From the NCBI GenBank assembly GCA_018806985.1, contig JADANN010000462.1, positions 3,277,501 to 3,341,500 of the forward strand: 64,000 nucleotides of DNA, in the 5' to 3' direction. The position numbers were made by a program, and so were the translations under genes. The notes under the pieces are model-generated. The model was given only the letters and a program-made list of their open reading frames with translations. It was not told the origin of the DNA and did not search any database. This DNA comes from Angiostrongylus vasorum. Lineage: Eukaryota; Nematoda; Chromadorea; Rhabditida; Metastrongylidae. This document shows positions 55,028-64,000 of this stretch, one piece after another. Numbering within the stretch: position 1 is the first letter of the stretch; each line of letters starts with the position of its first letter.

Positions 55028-55036
55028 ATGTCAATC

Positions 55037-55350
55037 ACAGCATTCGTTAACATAGAGAACGTGGTAGTAAATTAAAATATACGTTGAGACAACAACAACA
55101 ACGGACAACGTCGAAAAGTATTAAAGTAAGTTCATCTTTTTTAAAGGCTTCTGGCAACTTTAATTTATCACTAATAGACAGGCAGGAGTAACAAGATCAG
55201 AAAGTGCATATAAAAAAAATATGAATAAGAAAGTGTTTAGAAACCGAGCACTTGAAAGATTTCAATCTTCATAGAACCAAGATACCTTTTTTTTTCTCAG
55301 GTTACTGTAATATTGGCGTGCAAAAAGGTTTTCCATTAAATAAGAAACAT
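55037..55350. other. No recognisable feature
   Basis: AT-rich. Confidence 0.4.
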
Positions 55351-55353
55351 AAT

Positions 55354-55565
55354 AAGGGGCAACTCATGCCAGCTCTTCGCCCGTCAGCTCCGATTGCTTA
55401 AGAGTCACACTTGAGAGCAACGCACTTCCTGTGAGGGACGCTTTATTTCTACGGATCCCGTCCAGAAGGCAATCACCTGTGGCTTGTCAAGTTATAGTGT
55501 GCTCTAAATTTTACTTAGGAAAGCTGTTTAGGAGAAATGTTGGGTTCCTTCTCAGATTTTTACAG
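55354..55565 (+). CDS. Candidate exon, weak
   Basis: An open frame in phase with a good donor TTACAG|GTACAC reads SSSPVSSDCLRVTLES, VRDALFLRIPSRRQSP and LFRRNVGFLLRFLQ. The acceptor is unclear and no partner exon is visible. Confidence 0.2.
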
Positions 55566-56137
55566 GTACACACATTCGCAACCCACGATGAATGTTCCTC
55601 ATGTTCCTTGAGCAAAATGAAGTAACCGGTTACGAGCTACCCGAATATTAAAGGTGATACAGATGGTGATAGAGAAGAGCGAAGAGTGGATATCAAAAAA
55701 ATCACAGGCTTGTGTGAATGAAAATATTTCAGGTCTAGTTCATCCCATTCCTCTCGAAATGTGAGTGTGTAGACACTTCGACAACATGCGCTTAGAAATG
55801 AAGATCTAGCTCTAAACTACAAACAACGTACCCCAATCGAGCTTTAACTCAACACGACTTCTTAAAATCTTAGCATGCCGACAAACTTTTTGCAGAAAAC
55901 AACAGAGCATCCAAAGTTTAACCTAGTGATTGATCGTTTTAATCATATGTAAATATTTCGGGAACACACCGATGGTCACGAATCAAAGACCCATACTTAA
56001 ACAGGACCGCTTCACAGGATTAACAGGTAGGACTTCCTTTCTTTGCATCATAAATTATTTTAAGAGAAATAAAAAACAGTATACAAATGGACCAGAGTCA
56101 CATGCGTCTTCTTACAACGTTGCTCGGACGCATTTGA
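55566..56137. other. No recognisable feature
   Basis: No repeat family or exon seen. Confidence 0.35.
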
Positions 56138-56405
56138 ATGAATTCAGCCAAGGCCCACGCCCTGGCCGGACAGGCCATTCGTCAGTTTAACGAGCTACAC
56201 ACGATATTACAATCACAGCCAACGACACATCCACTGAGTGACCAAAGGATGACGCATGTACGAGGCAATGAGGGCGAAATACTCGTCGGCCACAGAGACG
56301 AGTTCGCCGTCACTCGGAAGAGCTCCCGAACTGCTGGAGCGATGCTGCCGTCAACAGGGGCGCAGTGTTGCTCGTCTCCTGAGACGCCGTCGCCACGGCG
56401 ACCAA
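56138..56405 (+). CDS. Candidate coding exon, GC-rich
   Basis: An in-frame ATG at 56138 (MNSAKAHALAG) or an acceptor GAATTCAG at 56147 opens a frame with clear coding bias: QAIRQFNELHTILQSQ, GEILVGHRDEFAVTRKSS, SPETPSPRRP. It ends at CCAA|GTAGAG. GC content is well above its surroundings, as in nematode exons. No domain recognised. The antisense strand is also open in part. Confidence 0.4.
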
Positions 56406-56884
56406 GTAGAGTGATCAGGACATGCGTGAATCACGACCATTGTCATACTGACCGAATCGAAATAATTAGTTACTGATAGCTAGAAGTTGGACTAGCCAAA
56501 GAAAAACTGACTAGACCAGACATCTGAGTGCCATAAACTTGTCGGAAACGATAAATTTTACTAGAAAAACTGTAGATATTCCGCTCGTTTGAAAAGTGGA
56601 GAATTTGATTAGGTCGATTCAAGAAATGTAGGCCACTTTCAAATGGTCCCAGAAGGAGCACCTACCTAAAGACAATGGTTAGAATCGTTTATGCAGTCGA
56701 TGATCATGTCCATGACGAGTTTTTTTTCGTGATTAAAGCATAAGAAAAAGAAAAAAACATTTCTAAAGAAATTGGATGACGAGTGATCGTCAGGTGAAAC
56801 CAGTCAACAAGCCAACCACAGTGGTCGTAAATAGTCTAGTAAATATCACCTTTATCGTCTTTTTTACTTCACCAACATCTGCAT
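56406..56884. other. No recognisable feature
   Basis: AT-rich. No match to window repeats. Confidence 0.4.
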
Positions 56885-56896
56885 TTTATTCCTTTA

Positions 56897-57182
56897 GAAA
56901 AGGATAGAGGATAAAACTCTCGGCGTTTATCAATCTCGTAGGGATGCGCCATGCACTCGACTTTATTAAGCATCGTGTGCTCGTGATTGAACGCATATCT
57001 GGCCTTTACAATGACTCGCGATGGCCTACCGATGTATCGAACCAGTGCTGTTATCCTCGCAGACAACTCTGGTGCCAATTTGCCGACCCCGCACTGATGA
57101 TAGGTTTAGTGAGCCACGGACACGGGGATCGATCCCATATATGTTGCAGGGCGCCTCCGACCACTGCGTCACACACGCCCTC
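56897..57182 (-). mobile_element. SINE-A family copy with 12-bp target duplication
   Basis: TTTATTCCTTTA (56885-56896) and TTTATTTCTTTA (57183-57194) flank it with one mismatch. On the minus strand it has GTGACGCAGTGGTCGGAGGC, GGGATCGATCCCCGTGTCC, a GGGTCGGCAAATTGGCACC core and GGTTCGATACATCGGTAGG. The tail is TTTATCC-type. Confidence 0.9.
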
Positions 57183-57194
57183 TTTATTTCTTTA

Positions 57195-57613
57195 TATCCT
57201 TAAAAATTTGTTTTATCTGTTTTTCATTTCGTTTTTTTTGTTGATGAGCATACAACTACCTACTGCACTTCCACTATCAGCAGTGGTGGCACTAGTAGAA
57301 CAGAGAAACAAAACCTTTTGGAGCTGCAGAAAAATACATGATTAGTGAACTGAACAGAGAGACAGAAATAATATAGTAGTGTTACGACTCATGCTCGCTC
57401 AGGTGACACGGAGAGCCAGAAAGCACCACATTTCCTTCCAGGTTTCGTCGTAAAAAAAATTGTTTCACCATCTCGTCGTTGATCCTCCCGCTGTCGGCAT
57501 GACATTCCGTAAGAGCCACTCGCTGACCGATCTTGTTCAGAAATTGTTATGAAGATTCACAATCCGACGTACCTGATTTTCAACGTCTTGATCACTAGCA
57601 TAGGATTACGGAT
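57195..57613. other. No recognisable feature
   Basis: No exon or repeat signal. Confidence 0.4.
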
Positions 57614-58280
57614 TTACTCTCTCAAACAGCACCCGCCCGACATCATTACTCCACAAGCTCCTTTCATGCGCTGCTCGCAGTCTTCTATCTCTGTAGCTTT
57701 TATCCACTTATGAAGTCTTTTTAATACACCGAGAACTTTGAGTAGAAGAAATGGAGACGGAGTTGGCTGTTCGTGGTCTTTTTCACGGCAAGCTCGATGC
57801 CCTTGTAACATCTCTACGCCGCGTGCTCTTTCCAGGATATGGGGTGATTTCAGATGGGAGAATCGTTCACATGAGACTTCCATACTCCTTAACATTATGT
57901 AGTATTGAGGAAGATGGATGTGACTGCCGGATAGCTCGGAATAGAATTTATGAAAGATTTCGTTCTCTACCATTCTGAATAGAGAGACTGCTCTATCTGA
58001 CTGTAAGGTATCGATCATCTTGTTCTTCTCACTGACGAAATCTCTACTGCCGTTTCTATCGTCTTTTCGACCAACCTCACTCAGTACTGCAGTTCTTCTC
58101 TATTTATACAGTTAATGGTTCTCCGCAGATCTTTACAGTCCTGAACGCTAGTTGGTAGCTTGCGGTTCGTACATCGCTGCGATGCTGGAGCAACTTCTGC
58201 CTTGCTGAAGTGGTGCCCTTGGTTACTTGTAAGCTAGCAGCTTTCTTGACACCATCGTAGAAGTAATGCAGTCACATTCT
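57614..58280 (-). pseudogene. Probable RTE fragment, very decayed
   Basis: The minus-strand frame starting at 58018 has MVENEIFHKFYSELSGSHIH. This resembles the MEKIIHEYYSDLFDSHVH block of RTE copy B, and LPSEI-like codons follow in a shifted frame. Upstream (58280-58030) a DGVKKAASLQVTKG-like tract may be the linker. The overlapping plus-strand frame at 57751-57978 is then a shadow. Confidence 0.4.
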
Positions 58281-59639
58281 TTACCGATGTTGTCGAGAAC
58301 ACTACTTTACCAAAATTTGGATAAAGAGGTAAGGAAACCTGAATCTATGATAGTTTTGCAATTTCCTTTCCTGAATCGTGCAGCTTTGCCCAAATGTAGA
58401 AGATGTCCGGCCATTATTTCGTAACAATCAGGACATTGGTTAAACATATCCTTTCACCGACGAATATGTGTAACCTTCCATCAGGGTGTACCTGAGCTCC
58501 ACGACGAAAGACCGACTTCTAAAACTCTGGGTTACACTGAATAGTATTGGTAGTGACACACGACATTGAACTCGACAATTTAGACCAAATAGAGTGGATC
58601 ACTTAGTCCTGACCTCAACAACATGACAAAGGATGTGGTTCTCAATTCGGGAACGGAAGAATCTTCTCATTTTTTCTAGTCATTATAATTCGTCTATATC
58701 GATCAGTCTACCTGCCTAAATCAATATCCTATATCATATCCTATCACATCATTTCTTCTAGTTAACAGTGAACTTACTAGTCCGGTAATTTTTAAAAGAA
58801 AAAATATATAGGAAGCCTAGTGTGGTACTTCGAATGTCTCGGTGGTAAGAAAGGACGGGACAGAAGGTGACGGCGCAGTACGACGATTGATGGCCGCACT
58901 CGTATGTGTATGTATGATCTTGCATATGGATTCGTTTAGATCAGTAATGATCAGAGCAAAATACTAAGTTCAGGCACCCCATTTGGCATATCTCCTTCTG
59001 TTTTTTACTTTACATCCATGTCCATGTTTGTCACGATTGAAACTGAGTGGATAGGGACCTTTGAAAGAGGTTAGGAAGACCATCGAGACCAATTTCTGGT
59101 GCTCACCTTGGTGATGATCTCAGTCACACGATGTGAACCAGCAAGCTGTCGGATATACAAATAACGCTTAGTTCGCTACCGTAATGGTAATTTTTTTAAT
59201 TATCGTCATTAACACTAAGTCCATTGTGGGAAACGACAAACTGCCCTTTTCCTCAGGACACGGGGTTTTCCATAATGCATGCAATTTCACACAGTGCCAG
59301 TAGGGTGCACTTCTGGTTTTGATTAATTTATTGGAGAAATGGAAGGTTTTTCAGTAGTCAAAACATGTTGCGCTCGACTTCTTCCATCTCAGTTTAACGC
59401 ATTAGACCCTGAAGTGGCCAGATGGGTGAGATGCCTAATTTCTCATTACGCACGGGATGCCGTGATTCCAATGTTGATAGCCGCCACCTTCTCACCGAAT
59501 TCTCCAACCATTTTCTTGTTTTTAACTTTTTTTCCGTCTATTTTTTTTCCGTGGCAGGATAGGTAGGAGAGGATAGGTTAGGGATGGCAGACAGAAGTAC
59601 AACTACGAGAATGCACAGAAATGAGCAGAACTCGGAACT
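58281..59639. other. No recognisable feature
   Basis: No open frame with splice support and no repeat match. Confidence 0.4.
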
Positions 59640-59710
59640 TCAACTGGACTTCGAACCCGTGATTAACTTTGGCGGAGCTCGCGTGCTATCCAGCACACCA
59701 ACCGAAGTCT
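59640..59710 (-). mobile_element. tRNA-like SINE head, isolated
   Basis: On the minus strand GTGTGCTGGATAGCACGCGA precedes ACGGGTTCGAAGTCCAG, spaced like A and B boxes. I see no matching SINE body beyond it, so this may be only a fragment. Confidence 0.3.
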
Positions 59711-59834
59711 TTGCTTTGCTTCTTTGTCAGCTTTGTTTACTATATCGGTACTATCATCCCATCAACGTGAATGGAAAAAAAAGGATGAGCAAAAAGTAGG
59801 AGCTAAAAAACATGGTCATTTCAATTGCATCTTC
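59711..59834. other. No recognisable feature
   Basis: Short linker between a tRNA-like head and a foldback fragment. Confidence 0.3.
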
Positions 59835-59925
59835 AAATTAACTGGGTTCCACACCGATTTGTGCTCCCCAGATCATTCTCATTTACAGATGATTGCTGAT
59901 GGTACGGTGGTACTAACAGAATAAA
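59835..59925. repeat. Foldback element loop fragment
   Basis: AACTGGGTTCCACACCGATT and CAGATGATTGCTGATGGTAC match the loop of the foldback element at 52960-53030. Neither arm is present. Confidence 0.55.
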
Positions 59926-60934
59926 AACATGATTATGAGAGGCAAAAAGGATCTCGGTTGAAGGTTCCGAGTTTTGCTCATAGCTCGGCATACCTATGTG
60001 TGTCTTTTACATCGTACCCTCTTTTTGTATTTCTACTCTGTGATTCGGTTCTTCAACGCAGTTCGGCGCTCATTTCTGTGTGTTTTATCTTCTGTATATC
60101 GTTATGTTCTCCTGTGTGTTGTCACATGATTCTGGAACACTTCGAGTTGTTTTGTGTAGGGTAAAAAACCTTAAAACCTTGTTCATCTACAGGAACAGTA
60201 CCTTCAGCATTTGATTCGTAGTTTGACAGCTTGTAAGCACTATGCTGCTTTCTACATTCACCCATTCCATACGATAACGACGCACATATACAAATTCGAG
60301 GAAATCAAATGTACTGTACTAGCATATATACTGTATGAATACATACTTTACATACTAAGGCTATACAGGCAAGATCATAGGGTATGTCGGAAAAGGCATA
60401 ATGCGAAGTGGATATGAGGGCAGCTGGTGGACGACCTGCTTAAGCAAGGAAGGCAGCTAGCTATACAAATGGTGTATAAGTGCTTCCTTGTGTGAGTGCC
60501 TGCTTTAGAGGAAAGAGACGATTTGCACAGGTAGGAAGAAAAGGGAAGTACTCGTCGAGCAGATTATCCAGCAAATATTCCAGAGAGAACAACTAGAAGT
60601 CCAGCAAAATTGGAGGCATATATTTTGACTGTATAAGCGGCAAAAATGGGTCATATTCTTCGCATTTTAAAAAGAATTAGCACGGCCTAGATACACACGG
60701 TTCTACCTCTTTGTAGTTTGTGGGCTAATATGTTGTTGAGATGGTAGTTCTTGTGCAAAAAATGTGGAAACTGTAAAAGGTGTGGTTTACAGTAAAGGTA
60801 AATTGAACAAGCAAAGGACTAATTTTATGTGTCGTAAGTTGGAAAGATTGTAACCAATATGCTAAAATTATAAAACTTAGGACTTTGTTCTTAATTGTTT
60901 ACTGTTTATAAGACTCGACTTCGTATATTGCGCA
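59926..60934. other. No recognisable feature
   Basis: AT-rich. Short frames only. Confidence 0.4.
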
Positions 60935-61260
60935 GACGTTTGGTTTCTTTCGCTCTCTCGAATCTGCCATCGACGAATGTTTGGTTCGCATTTGGGTTCG
61001 GCTGCTAATGACCTTTGTGTTCTTCACGAACTTTTTTTCTTTTTGATTGGTGGCTGAGTTGGTTCTCCCGGGAATCCTAAGATAACTCCAGAACGTTCCC
61101 ATTTTTTCACCACAATCAATCACCAGTCTTTGTGCATCAAACAAGCTCTTGCCAGACAACTCTAACAGCTTATTGACATTAGAGCGATAGAATGCTTAGC
61201 TTGAATGGGATTTCAACTATAGACACTACTCTTTGTAGTGCATAGCATCTTTAAGGTACT
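60935..61260 (-). mobile_element. Decayed SINE-B copy
   Basis: Plus-strand GGTTCTCCCGGGAATCCTAA with GATAACTCCAGAACGTTCCC parallels the SINE-B body (GATTCTTCCTGGAATCCTGA, GATAGCCGTGCTAAATCGTT). The minus-strand head has ATGCTATGCACTACAAAGAG and a GTTGAAATCCC B box. The 86-codon frame at 60899-61159 lies within it and is not a gene. Confidence 0.5.
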
Positions 61261-61269
61261 TCGTGCGCC

Positions 61270-61520
61270 CTAGCTCGAGTAAAGAATGAAGCTGTCGACG
61301 TTCATCAATCCCTAAGGGATGCTCCGTGAATTCGGCTTCATCAAGCGTCTTTAGAGGTGATGGAATACTTATCTTGGCTATACAATGACTCGCGGTGGCC
61401 TACGGTTGTATCACGTCAGTGCTGCTACCCTCCTAGATATGAAGGGTGCAGGATCGAACCAAGGACGCTTTGTGCATTGCAGGACACCCCAAGGTGACTG
61501 CACTGCACACACTCCTGTAG
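61270..61520 (-). mobile_element. SINE-A family copy
   Basis: On the minus strand GTGTGCAGTGCAGTCACC and CTTGGTTCGATCCTGCACC form the head. The body is GTAGCAGCACTGACGTGATA, GCCACCGCGAGTCATTGTA and CTCCATCACCTCTAAAGACG. The core is deleted. Confidence 0.7.
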
Positions 61521-61814
61521 TTCAAATTTCAAAATTTAAAATAGATCTATTTGAGCATTGTTTCCGAAATATAAGAAGATTGTGAGGATGAGACTTGAAA
61601 ACCAAACACTATGTGGAAGCGCATTAAGAACGCGTAGCCTTCACATAATCCACTGCTTTTCTTGACGAGCAAACACGACGTTACGTTGTTATTTTCCCCT
61701 TCTTCCGAGAAGGGTCAAACTGGCGCGTAATATACTCAGCCAGCTACTTTCACAATAACCACTGATATGACCGTCTATGCACAACGTTAAATTGCATAAT
61801 ATCCCCTAACTGTA
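61521..61814. other. No recognisable feature
   Basis: Short spacer between a SINE and an RTE fragment. Confidence 0.4.
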
Positions 61815-62190
61815 TCACCTGTATCACCTTTCGTCCCGCTGAGCGCGGAGTGACTGGAGCGGGCGTCAGTAAATCTTTCCATTTGTCCCTGTCGCGTGCA
61901 AGAGCAGTCCAGTGGGTTCTGATCGCTTTGGAAACTCGTTGTGCGTCATACCTTTATTCTAGGTTTTCGTGAAGAACTCTGACCATCGGGTCGGTGGTCT
62001 TCTTGCAGTGCATTCGACATCCCGAGGAATCCAGTCACTAACGGCTCTTGTCCATCGATTGTTATTCACACGCATTACGTTTCCGGCTAGCCTTATCTTC
62101 AACTGTTTGGCCTACAGAACGGCATCTTTGATTTTTGATCGTTGACGCAGGCCCGAGCTTCGGATCCCTTCCCTCACTTGTGTTACACGA
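61815..62190 (-). pseudogene. RTE 3' fragment
   Basis: The element ends on the left with two GGTGATACA units in reverse (GTATCACCTGTATCACC). On the minus strand the C-terminal RTE domain reads backwards through LARDRDKW, DAQRVSK and the SKIKDAV-like tract to about 62190, where it is truncated. Confidence 0.8.
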
Positions 62191-62706
62191 GATATCCATG
62201 CGATAATCGCCTGCATATTTCTACCTACGCGACTTTCTCCTGTAGAATGACTGCAAAAAAGTTTCAAGATCTATGCGCTATCGTTTCGAAAGAGCAGTTT
62301 TCGGAGGGCACTTTCTGCAAAAATGCCGGTGGGCGTACTGTTCTTACCATCGTTTCAGTTCATGCCAATGCAGTTTTTCCCGCGTTTATTTGGTAGTTTC
62401 GTTGGATCTTGTCACTGTTTCAAGTAATGCAGGGCTCTTCAGCGACTTTGTGGGAGTTTCCATTCCACAGGAACATCCACTTATAGGATAGTTAATAATA
62501 ATGTATTGCGAAATAGTTTCCTCGTCAGTGTTTCTTGTTCGGAATGTTCACTCGCCTCCACTCTGAAGAAACCTCTGTCATTATGACACTTATTTCCGGT
62601 ATACATGGACACAGAGGAAGACAAAGGAGGCCTCTTCAACAACAACAACTTTACGCAAACAACTGCGGTCACCTTAGTTTTCTTTACTCAAGAGGACCAC
62701 CGAACC
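62191..62706. other. No recognisable feature
   Basis: Spacer between two RTE 3' fragments of opposite orientation. It contains a short CAACAACAACAA run at 62636-62648. Confidence 0.4.
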
Positions 62707-62875
62707 AGTTTTTTCACGAAGAGCCTAGAAGAAAGATATGATGCTTCACGAGTTCCTAGAACGAGCAGAACCCTCTGGGTCACTCTTGCATGCGACAGGG
62801 AAAAATGGAGGATTTACTGGCGCCCCCTCGAGTTACTCGATGATCAACGGGACTACAGGTGATACAAGTGAAAGT
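62707..62875 (+). pseudogene. RTE 3' fragment
   Basis: The frame to 62862 reads FFTKSLEERYDASRVPRTSR, LACDREKWRIYWRPLE and ends DDQRDYR plus stop, then ACAGGTGATACA. It is nearly identical to the last 55 codons of copy B and shows the family's stop codon and tail. Confidence 0.85.
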
Positions 62876-62989
62876 TTGTTCTTTATGTATGCTTAATGTA
62901 TATTTTTAAAGCACAAAGTCTGCTCTTTCTATATCTAACGTTGTTTTTCCCAAGATTTATTATTTTAACATTTTATGGGCGTCTTAACT

Positions 62990-63755
62990 TTAGTATGAAT
63001 CAACGTGATTCGTGTCCTTTTTTTGTACGAGTGGAAGAGTGGACATAATGTCGAGGCAGGAGCTCGGAATATCATCAAGTTTGGGATGCAGTGTTTATGA
63101 ATTAACAGTGCGAACATGGGTACTACACGAATTAAACGGTAATAAAAAAAATCGCCGTTTTGAAGTGCCGGCTGCTCTTGCGACAAGAAGTGGATTCTAT
63201 ACGACAACCGGCAACGTTCACCTCAATGGTTGGATTGCGATCAGACTCTATAACACTTCCCAAAGCGGAAATTGCACCAGAAAAAAGGTTATGGTGACTG
63301 TTTGGTGGTCCGCAGCCGGGCTGACTCATCATAGCTCTTTGAATCGCAGCGGAACGATTACGACAGATGTATTTCCAAAAAAATCGACGAAATGCACCGT
63401 AAACCCCAACAAGAACGACCGGCGTTAGTCAACAGAAATGGACGAATCCTTCTCCATGACAATGCCCCTGCCTCACGTAGCGAAACCAGTACTGCAGAAG
63501 CTGAACAAGTTGGGCTACAGAACTTTGTCTCATCCGCCATATCCATCACACCTCTCAGACCTCTTGCCCACCGACTATCACTTCCTCAAGCAGCCTGGCA
63601 ACTTCCTGGGCTAGAAATGCTTCACCAACCACGATGACGAAAAATGCCCCTCAACGAATTCATCGCTTCCAGAAGTCCGGGATTTTATGCAACTGGAATT
63701 TATTCTCGTTGGAAAAACTCTCCGAATTCCAATGGTTCTTATTTCTATCAATGAA
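62990..63755 (+). mobile_element. Mariner element with an internal deletion
   Basis: The N-terminus (about 63010-63075) reads IRVLFLYEWKSGHNVEAGAR in mixed frames, the first mariner helix-turn-helix. VRTW is then fused to VLHELNGNKKNRRFEV (63105-63160), removing the second helix-turn-helix. KKVMVTVWWSAAGLTHHS (about 63285-63340) and EMHRKPQQERPALVNRNGRI (63390-63450) lead to LLHDNAP with the third catalytic residue, then YHFLKQPGNF and FIASRSPDFYATGI across frames to about 63700. It is younger than the other two mariner relics but broken. Confidence 0.8.
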
Positions 63756-64000
63756 ATTTAGTATGAAAAAAGTTACGGTCATTTAAAGTTTACATTTAAA
63801 CCTAATACCTGTAGACACTCTTATTTCTGGAATTATACATCCGCTCTCATTCTCACTTGTAGCCTGGTTTTTTTTCTGGAAAACAATTCTCGGTTTCAAC
63901 ACCAAAACAAGATACACCTCGCCCTTCACGAAGCTAATGGTGATTCACTTAGGTGGGAGTGTAGCTCGCAAGATAAAAGAATTTTATTATCGACGGCCAT
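63756..64000. other. No recognisable feature
   Basis: AT-rich window end beyond the mariner. I could not identify its right terminal repeat. Confidence 0.4.

Noticed and set aside
57751..57978. 75-codon plus-strand ATG frame
   Set aside because: The opposite strand carries the better explained RTE-like block. No splice sites support the plus frame.
60899..61159. 86-codon minus-strand frame, basic and gene-like
   Set aside because: It overlaps a decayed SINE-B body and head.

Overview
The window reads as nuclear DNA of a parasitic nematode, most likely a strongylid such as a hookworm. This is an inference from four things: host exons with nematode-type splice sites (for example TTTTCAG acceptors), decayed RTE-clade non-LTR retrotransposons of the kind abundant in hookworm genomes, a Penelope-like element with a GIY-YIG domain, and many tRNA-derived SINEs. 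There is no operon structure, no rRNA, no intact tRNA gene and no CRISPR array. Almost every long open frame is a mobile-element relic or a readthrough of a SINE.

Layout. 1-19.4 kb is a transposon graveyard. One full-length minus-strand RTE element (3530-9520) has been split by a Penelope-like element (3914-6436, 9-bp target duplication) and by a SINE (7240-7515, 7-bp duplication). SINE and mariner relics (9.8-12.7 kb) and a second RTE subfamily (13.15-14.1 kb) follow. Then comes a plus-strand RTE copy with endonuclease and reverse transcriptase (14.7-18.0 kb), joined directly to a 5'-truncated tandem copy (18.0-19.3 kb). 20-28.2 kb is dense in two SINE families, a 0.39-kb repeat with an AAGT tail, and a pair of 0.3-kb inverted arms.

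20-48 kb holds the clearest host gene, on the minus strand. Six phase-compatible exons between 34030 and 23842 encode a protein with two consecutive Ras-association (RA)-like domains, plus candidate 5' exons near 41.3 and 48.0 kb and a candidate 3' exon near 20.2 kb. Its large introns are full of SINEs. One 7.2-kb intron contains phase-consistent candidate exons on the opposite strand (35.0-36.3 kb). One exon junction of the RA gene is off by one base. A cysteine-bearing plus-strand exon pair lies at 44.6-45.65 kb.

48-64 kb has more SINEs, two foldback elements or fragments, two internally deleted mariner copies (50.4-51.0 and 63.0-63.75 kb), three RTE fragments and a few orphan candidate exons. 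The genes do not form a pathway. The main biological content is a layered insertion history, a hammerhead-ribozyme-like motif in the Penelope-like element with a second one standing alone, and several tRNA-headed SINE families that share one central core.
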